Source: Comamonas sp. JUb58 (GTDB taxonomy: Bacteria; Pseudomonadota; Gammaproteobacteria; Burkholderiales; Burkholderiaceae_C). From it: DNA of 64,000 nucleotides. Positions 57,215 to 64,000 of this stretch are shown here, one piece after another. The position numbers were made by a program, and so were the translations under genes. Position 1 is the first letter of the stretch. Every line of letters begins with the position of its first letter. The notes under the pieces are model-generated. The model saw nothing but the letters and a program-made list of their open reading frames with translations. It searched no databases and was not told where the DNA came from. The DNA lies in contig NZ_SOAL01000014.1 of NCBI RefSeq assembly GCF_004364775.1, forward strand, positions 100,937 through 164,936. The letters are read 5' to 3'.

Positions 57215-58078
57215 ATGGCCGCAGAAGCGAATGCACCCACTGCAAGTGAATACATCGTTCACCACTTGCAGCATCTTCAGAATATCAAGCAAAAGTCGAT
57301 CATCGATTTCTCGGTGATCAACCTTGATTCGATCTCAGTGAGCGTGATCTTGGGCGTGCTGGGCATCTTCGTGATGTGGCTGGCAGCACGCACTGCTACT
57401 TCGGGCGTACCTGGTCGTTTCCAGGCTGCGGTCGAGATGCTGGTCGAGATGGTGGATAACCAGGCCAAGGCCAATATCCACAACGCCCAATCGCGCAAAT
57501 TCATTGCTCCTCTGGCACTCACCGTCTTCGTCTGGATTTTCCTGATGAACGCGATGGACATGCTGCCGGTCGACCTGCTGCCACTGCTGTGGCAAGGCGC
57601 TACCGGTGACCACCACGCTTATCTGCGTGTCGTGCCTACCGCCGATCTGTCGACCACCCTGGGTCTGTCGACTGCCGTGCTGATCCTGTGCCTGTACTAC
57701 AGCGTCAAGATCAAGGGTCTGGGCGGCTGGGCGCACGAACTGGTGTCCGCTCCCTTCGGTACCAGCAAGAATCCTGTCTTTGCCGTGATCCTCGGCATCG
57801 TCAATCTGCTGATGCAGATTATTGAATACGTTGCCAAGACGGTTTCGCACGGTATGCGACTGTTCGGCAACATGTACGCTGGTGAGTTGGTGTTCATGCT
57901 GATTGCCCTGATGGGTGGCGCAGCCGCTATGTCGCTCTCTGGTGTGTTGCTCCCCGTGGGGCACATCATTGCAGGCACGATCTGGGCGATCTTCCACATT
58001 CTGGTGATTACTCTGCAAGCCTTCATTTTCATGATGCTGACGCTGATTTATCTCGGCCAGGCACATGAAGCTCACTAA
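57215..58078 (+). CDS. atpB: ATP synthase subunit a
   Basis: A 287-residue F0 subunit a forming the proton half-channels. The key Arg lies in SHGMRLFGNMYAGEL, and the family end (LQAFIFMMLTLIYLGQAHE) is present. The ATG at 57215 is chosen although the frame is open far upstream, since it starts at the family N-terminus and lies right after atpI. Confidence 0.96.
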   Translation: MAAEANAPTASEYIVHHLQHLQNIKQKSIIDFSVINLDSISVSVILGVLGIFVMWLAARTATSGVPGRFQAAVEMLVEMVDNQAKANIHNAQSRKFIAPLALTVFVWIFLMNAMDMLPVDLLPLLWQGATGDHHAYLRVVPTADLSTTLGLSTAVLILCLYYSVKIKGLGGWAHELVSAPFGTSKNPVFAVILGIVNLLMQIIEYVAKTVSHGMRLFGNMYAGELVFMLIALMGGAAAMSLSGVLLPVGHIIAGTIWAIFHILVITLQAFIFMMLTLIYLGQAHEAH

Positions 58079-58103
58079 CTGTTCCCTTTCCTTTTTCTCT
58101 TAA

Positions 58104-58379
<276 letters not shown>

Positions 58380-58414
58380 GCTCCGATCAACGCCGTAGAT
58401 AGAAAGGTGTTGCC

Positions 58415-58885
58415 GTGAGTATTAACGCGACCCTGTTCGTTCAGGCCATTGTCTTCTTGATTCTGGTGCTCTTCACGATGAAATTCGTGTGGCCACCTAT
58501 TGCCAAGGCGTTGGATGAGCGAGCAAAGAAAATCGCCGATGGTCTTGCTGCTGCCGATAAGGCAAAGTCCGAGTTGACAGCTGTGAACAAGCGCGTTGAG
58601 GAAGAGCTTTCCGCAACCCGCAATGAGACAGCGTCGCGTATCGCGGACGCAGACCGTCGTGCCCAAGCAATCGTAGAAGAGGCCAAGGCCCGTGCTACCG
58701 AAGAAGGCAACAAGATCATTGCCGCCGCTCGTGCAGATGCCGAGCAGCAAGTGATCCAGGCGCGCGAATCGCTGCGCGAGCAAGTTGCAGCTTTGGCTGT
58801 CAAGGGTGCTGAGCAGATTCTCCGCAAGGAAGTCAATCCTGCGGTCCACAGTGATTTGCTCAATCGCCTGAAGACTGAGCTGTAA
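58415..58885 (+). CDS. atpF: ATP synthase subunit b
   Basis: A 156-residue stator subunit: N-terminal membrane helix (about 6-25), then a long charged helix ([22 protein letters not shown]...). The start codon is GTG at 58415, with AAAGG upstream; this gives the normal N-terminus [18 protein letters not shown]. Confidence 0.96.
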   Translation: MSINATLFVQAIVFLILVLFTMKFVWPPIAKALDERAKKIADGLAAADKAKSELTAVNKRVEEELSATRNETASRIADADRRAQAIVEEAKARATEEGNKIIAAARADAEQQVIQARESLREQVAALAVKGAEQILRKEVNPAVHSDLLNRLKTEL

Positions 58886-58897
58886 GGAAGCAACGAA

Positions 58898-59446
58898 ATG
58901 GCAGAACTCGCCACCATTGCCCGTCCTTACGCTGAAGCCTTGTTCAAGGCCTGCACCGAAAAAGGTGTTGGCTTGAGCGACGCCCTGTCTTGGACGGACG
59001 AACTGGCGGCGATTGCCGCCGATCCGGAAATGCGCCAACTGGCCGACAATCCCAACGTCACCAACGAACAGGTGATCGATGTGATGGCTGGTGTGACGCT
59101 GGCACGCGGTTGGGCCTTGTCAGACCTGGCGCGCAACTTCCTGCGTACGGTGGTAGATAACCGCCGTCTGGATGCGCTGCCTGAAGTGGCCTCGCAATTT
59201 CGCGCACTGGTGAACCGCAACAACGGTTCGTCGGATGCGCTGGTGTACAGCGCCTTCCCCATGGATGACTCCGCATTGAATGCGCTGGGCACCGTGCTGG
59301 AAAAACGCTTTGGCCGCCCACTGAATCTGAGCACCACCGTGGACGAGTCGCTGATTGGCGGCGTTCGCGTTGTGGTGGGTGACGAGGTGCTCGACACCTC
59401 GGTCAAGGCCCGTCTCGAACAAATGAAAGCAACCCTCACTGCGTAA
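58898..59446 (+). CDS. atpH: ATP synthase subunit delta
   Basis: A 182-residue OSCP-like subunit that links the stator to F1 ([17 protein letters not shown]...; ...[20 protein letters not shown]). AAGGAAG precedes the start. It lies between atpF and atpA. Confidence 0.96.
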   Translation: MAELATIARPYAEALFKACTEKGVGLSDALSWTDELAAIAADPEMRQLADNPNVTNEQVIDVMAGVTLARGWALSDLARNFLRTVVDNRRLDALPEVASQFRALVNRNNGSSDALVYSAFPMDDSALNALGTVLEKRFGRPLNLSTTVDESLIGGVRVVVGDEVLDTSVKARLEQMKATLTA

Positions 59447-59488
59447 TGCAGTTCGAGGATTCGGCTAAACCATGAAAAGGAGTGAGTA

Positions 59489-61048
59489 ATGCAACTCAAT
59501 CCCGCAGAAATTTCTGAACTGATCAAGAGCCGCATTGAGGGTCTGTCAGGCAATTCCGATATCCGTAACCAAGGTACGGTCGTGTCGGTGACCGACGGTA
59601 TCGTGCGCGTGCACGGCCTGTCCGATGTGATGGCCGGCGAAATGCTGGAATTCCCAGCCACCGCCGACGGTCAACCTTCCTTCGGTCTGGCTCTGAACCT
59701 GGAGCGTGACTCTGTTGGCGCCGTGATCTTGGGTGAATACACCCACATCTCGGAAGGCGACATCGTCAAGTGCACCGGCCGTATTCTGGAAGTGCCCGTG
59801 GGCCCAGAACTGGTGGGTCGCGTGGTGAACGCTCTGGGCCAGCCTATCGACGGCAAGGGTCCTATCAACGCCAAGATGACCGACGTGATCGAAAAGGTTG
59901 CGCCTGGTGTTATCGCCCGTCAATCCGTGGACCAGCCCCTGCAATCGGGTATCAAGTCCATCGACGCGATGGTGCCCGTGGGCCGTGGCCAGCGCGAGCT
60001 GATCATTGGTGACCGCCAGACCGGTAAGACCGCTGTCGCTATCGACGCCATCATCAACCAAAAGGGCCAAGGCGTTACCTGCGTGTACGTGGCTATTGGT
60101 CAGAAGGCTTCGTCGGTCAAGAACGTGGTGCGTGCTCTGGAGCAAGCCGGCGCGATGGAATACACCATCGTCGTGGCCGCTACCGCTTCTGAATCCGCTG
60201 CGATGCAGTACGTGTCGGCCTACTCGGGTTGCACGATGGGTGAGTACTTCCGCGACCGTGGCCAAGACGCCCTGATCGTGTATGACGACCTGTCCAAGCA
60301 AGCTGTGGCTTACCGCCAAGTGTCGCTGCTGCTGCGCCGTCCACCAGGCCGCGAAGCGTTCCCTGGCGACGTGTTCTATCTCCACAGCCGCCTGCTCGAG
60401 CGCGCAGCCCGCGTGAACGCGGACTACGTGGAAGCCTTCACCAAGGGTGAAGTCAAGGGTAAGACGGGTTCGCTGACGGCTCTGCCAATCATCGAAACCC
60501 AAGCCGGTGACGTGTCGGCCTTCGTGCCTACCAACGTGATCTCGATCACCGACGGCCAGATCTTCCTGGAAACCAGCCTGTTCAACGCCGGTATCCGTCC
60601 CGCTATCAACGCCGGTATCTCGGTGTCCCGCGTGGGTGGTTCCGCTCAGACCAAGCTGATCAAGGGCCTGTCCGGCGGTATCCGTACCGACCTGGCACAG
60701 TACCGTGAACTGGCTGCTTTCGCACAGTTCGCTTCTGACCTGGACGATGCAACCCGCAAGCAACTGGACCGCGGTGCCCGCGTGACCGAGCTGCTCAAGC
60801 AAGCCCAGTACAGCCCTCTGCCCGTCGCTCTGATGGCTTCGTCGCTGTTTGCCGTGAACAAGGGTTTCATGGACGACATCGAAGTCAAGAAGGTTCTGTC
60901 CTTTGAATCGGGTCTGCACCAGTTCCTCAAGACCAGCTACGGCGCCTTGGTGGACCGTCTGAACGAGAAGAAGGCTTTCGACAAGGAAGGCAAGGACGAA
61001 GCTGAATTGACTGCAGCCATCACTGCATTCAAGAAGTCCTTCGCTTAA
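59489..61048 (+). CDS. atpA: ATP synthase subunit alpha
   Basis: A 519-residue F1 alpha. Walker A GDRQTGKT near 169-176 and the family signature ending in [16 protein letters not shown] are present. AAGGAG is upstream of the ATG. It is the sixth gene of the operon, with 42 bases after atpH. Confidence 0.98.
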   Translation: MQLNPAEISELIKSRIEGLSGNSDIRNQGTVVSVTDGIVRVHGLSDVMAGEMLEFPATADGQPSFGLALNLERDSVGAVILGEYTHISEGDIVKCTGRILEVPVGPELVGRVVNALGQPIDGKGPINAKMTDVIEKVAPGVIARQSVDQPLQSGIKSIDAMVPVGRGQRELIIGDRQTGKTAVAIDAIINQKGQGVTCVYVAIGQKASSVKNVVRALEQAGAMEYTIVVAATASESAAMQYVSAYSGCTMGEYFRDRGQDALIVYDDLSKQAVAYRQVSLLLRRPPGREAFPGDVFYLHSRLLERAARVNADYVEAFTKGEVKGKTGSLTALPIIETQAGDVSAFVPTNVISITDGQIFLETSLFNAGIRPAINAGISVSRVGGSAQTKLIKGLSGGIRTDLAQYRELAAFAQFASDLDDATRKQLDRGARVTELLKQAQYSPLPVALMASSLFAVNKGFMDDIEVKKVLSFESGLHQFLKTSYGALVDRLNEKKAFDKEGKDEAELTAAITAFKKSFA

Positions 61049-61066
61049 TCCGGTCGAGGAGTCATC

Positions 61067-63377
<2,311 letters not shown>

Positions 63378-63448
63378 GCTTTGCAGAACGGGCTGCAGCA
63401 CGCAGCCCTTCTCGCGAACTAGTTTCTTTTTCACTCTGAGGATCAAAG

Positions 63449-63865
63449 ATGAACACCTTCCACGTTGATGTGGTCAGTGCTGAAGAATCCATCTTCTCCG
63501 GCGAAGCCCGCTTTGTGGCTTTGCCTGGCGAAATGGGCGAACTCGGTATCTACGCCCGCCACACGCCGTTGATCACCCGCATCAAGCCGGGTTCGGTGCG
63601 CATTGAGAAGGCCGACGGCGGCGAAGAGTTCATCTTCGTGGCTGGTGGCATTCTCGAAGTGCAACCCGACTGCGTGACCGTGCTGTCCGACACCGCTGTG
63701 CGCGGCAAGGACCTGGACGAGCAAAAAGCGGTTGAAGCCAAGCAAAAGGCTGAAGAAGCCCTCAAGAACGCCAAGGGCGAGCTTGACCTGGCCAAGGCCC
63801 AATCCGAGCTGTCCGTCATGGCAGCCCAGATTGCCGCTCTGCAAAAATACCGCAAGAAGCGCTGA
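63449..63865 (+). CDS. atpC: ATP synthase subunit epsilon
   Basis: A 138-residue F1 epsilon, a rotor subunit and inhibitor of ATP hydrolysis. N-terminal beta barrel ([20 protein letters not shown]) and C-terminal helix pair ([29 protein letters not shown]) are present. GAGGAT precedes the start. It is the last atp gene; the IS end begins 41 bases after its stop. Confidence 0.97.
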   Translation: MNTFHVDVVSAEESIFSGEARFVALPGEMGELGIYARHTPLITRIKPGSVRIEKADGGEEFIFVAGGILEVQPDCVTVLSDTAVRGKDLDEQKAVEAKQKAEEALKNAKGELDLAKAQSELSVMAAQIAALQKYRKKR

Positions 63866-63906
63866 TCCGCTGTCTGCGCAACTGCCACAGAAAAAACCAC
63901 CGCATG

Positions 63907-64000
63907 TGAACTGACCCCAAGAAGTTGGACAGTTGAATGTTAGCGGCTCAAGGCCTGAGTTCGGTACTCCACCGGGCTCAGGCCTTTTAGTTTGAGCTTG
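63907..64000 (-). mobile_element. IS3-family insertion sequence, one end (continues outside the window)
   Basis: The outer end reads TGAACTGACCCCAAGAAGTTGGAC, shown here only in part (TGAACTGACCCC at 63907-63918); TG at the tip and a GACCCC-type terminal repeat are typical of the IS3 family, IS150-like group. It is followed inward by the 3' end of the transposase gene. The other end lies outside the window, so length and target duplication cannot be checked. Confidence 0.8.
63940..64000 (-). CDS. IS3-family transposase (OrfB), C-terminal end
   Basis: The minus-strand frame reads ...KLKGLSPVEYRTQALSR and stops with TAA at 63942-63940. The sequence KGLSPVEYR is the well-known C-terminal end of the IS3-family integrase OrfB. 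Only the last 19 codons are in the window, so activity cannot be judged. Confidence 0.85.
   Translation of the reverse strand, partial: KLKLKGLSPVEYRTQALSR

Overview
The window looks like core chromosome of a high-GC betaproteobacterium of the Comamonadaceae, most like Comamonas. The lineage call is an inference from protein style, gene order and codon use; no search was run. Almost all the DNA is vertically inherited housekeeping and envelope sequence. The only clear mobile DNA is the end of an IS3-family element at the right edge (63907-64000).

Layout. 1-3.8 kb: the tail of an unrecognised gene, two related glutamine-rich mini-proteins, a small Cys-containing ORF, an unrecognised 262-aa protein and a secreted surface protein with an IPTL-CTERM-like tail. 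4-7.4 kb: gatC-gatA-gatB (tRNA amidotransferase), minus strand. 7.6-12.4 kb: mreB-mreC-mreD-mrdA, the rod-shape elongation machine. 12.5-15.5 kb: a TSUP permease, a candidate small RNA and a GMC oxidoreductase. 15.8-20 kb: an Mla-type lipid-transport operon (permease, ATPase, MCE protein, lipoprotein, plus an unknown secreted protein). 20.1-24.8 kb: a minus-strand operon SDR-creB-creC-creD-small ORF, with a perfect match to the E. coli CreB box in front of creD. 24.8-36.7 kb: an XRE regulator diverging from an MFS transporter, a dienelactone hydrolase-like enzyme, a CpdB-like nucleotidase, a CorA transporter, hemB diverging from a hemJ-like gene, a VanZ-domain protein, a ferredoxin-like protein, an alpha/beta hydrolase and a D,D-carboxypeptidase. 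37-47.2 kb: the str and S10 ribosomal clusters (rpsL-rpsG-fusA-tuf-rpsJ, then rplC-rplD-rplW-rplB-rpsS-rplV-rpsC-rplP-rpmC-rpsQ), ending in a strong terminator after rpsQ. 47.2-56.6 kb: peroxiredoxin, GNAT, thioredoxin-like protein, a lipoprotein, a PTS set of EIIA-Man/HPr/EI without sugar permeases, a GlxA-type regulator diverging from an isochorismatase-family hydrolase, and the lipoate genes ybeD-lipB-lipA. 56.7-63.9 kb: the complete atpIBEFHAGDC operon.

How the parts work together. mreBCD/mrdA, the D,D-carboxypeptidase and the Mla operon build and maintain the envelope. The str/S10 genes, gatCAB and atp supply translation and energy. The ptsHI-EIIA set has the form of a regulatory phosphorelay rather than a sugar importer. 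The most specific new observations are the CreB box before creD, the duplicated glutamine-rich mini-proteins, the candidate sRNA at 13.4-13.6 kb, repeated operator-like sites before the GMC oxidoreductase, an inverted repeat lying on an internal promoter before rplC, and an IS that appears to have split the atp terminator. No tRNA, rRNA, CRISPR array, prophage or defence island was recognised.
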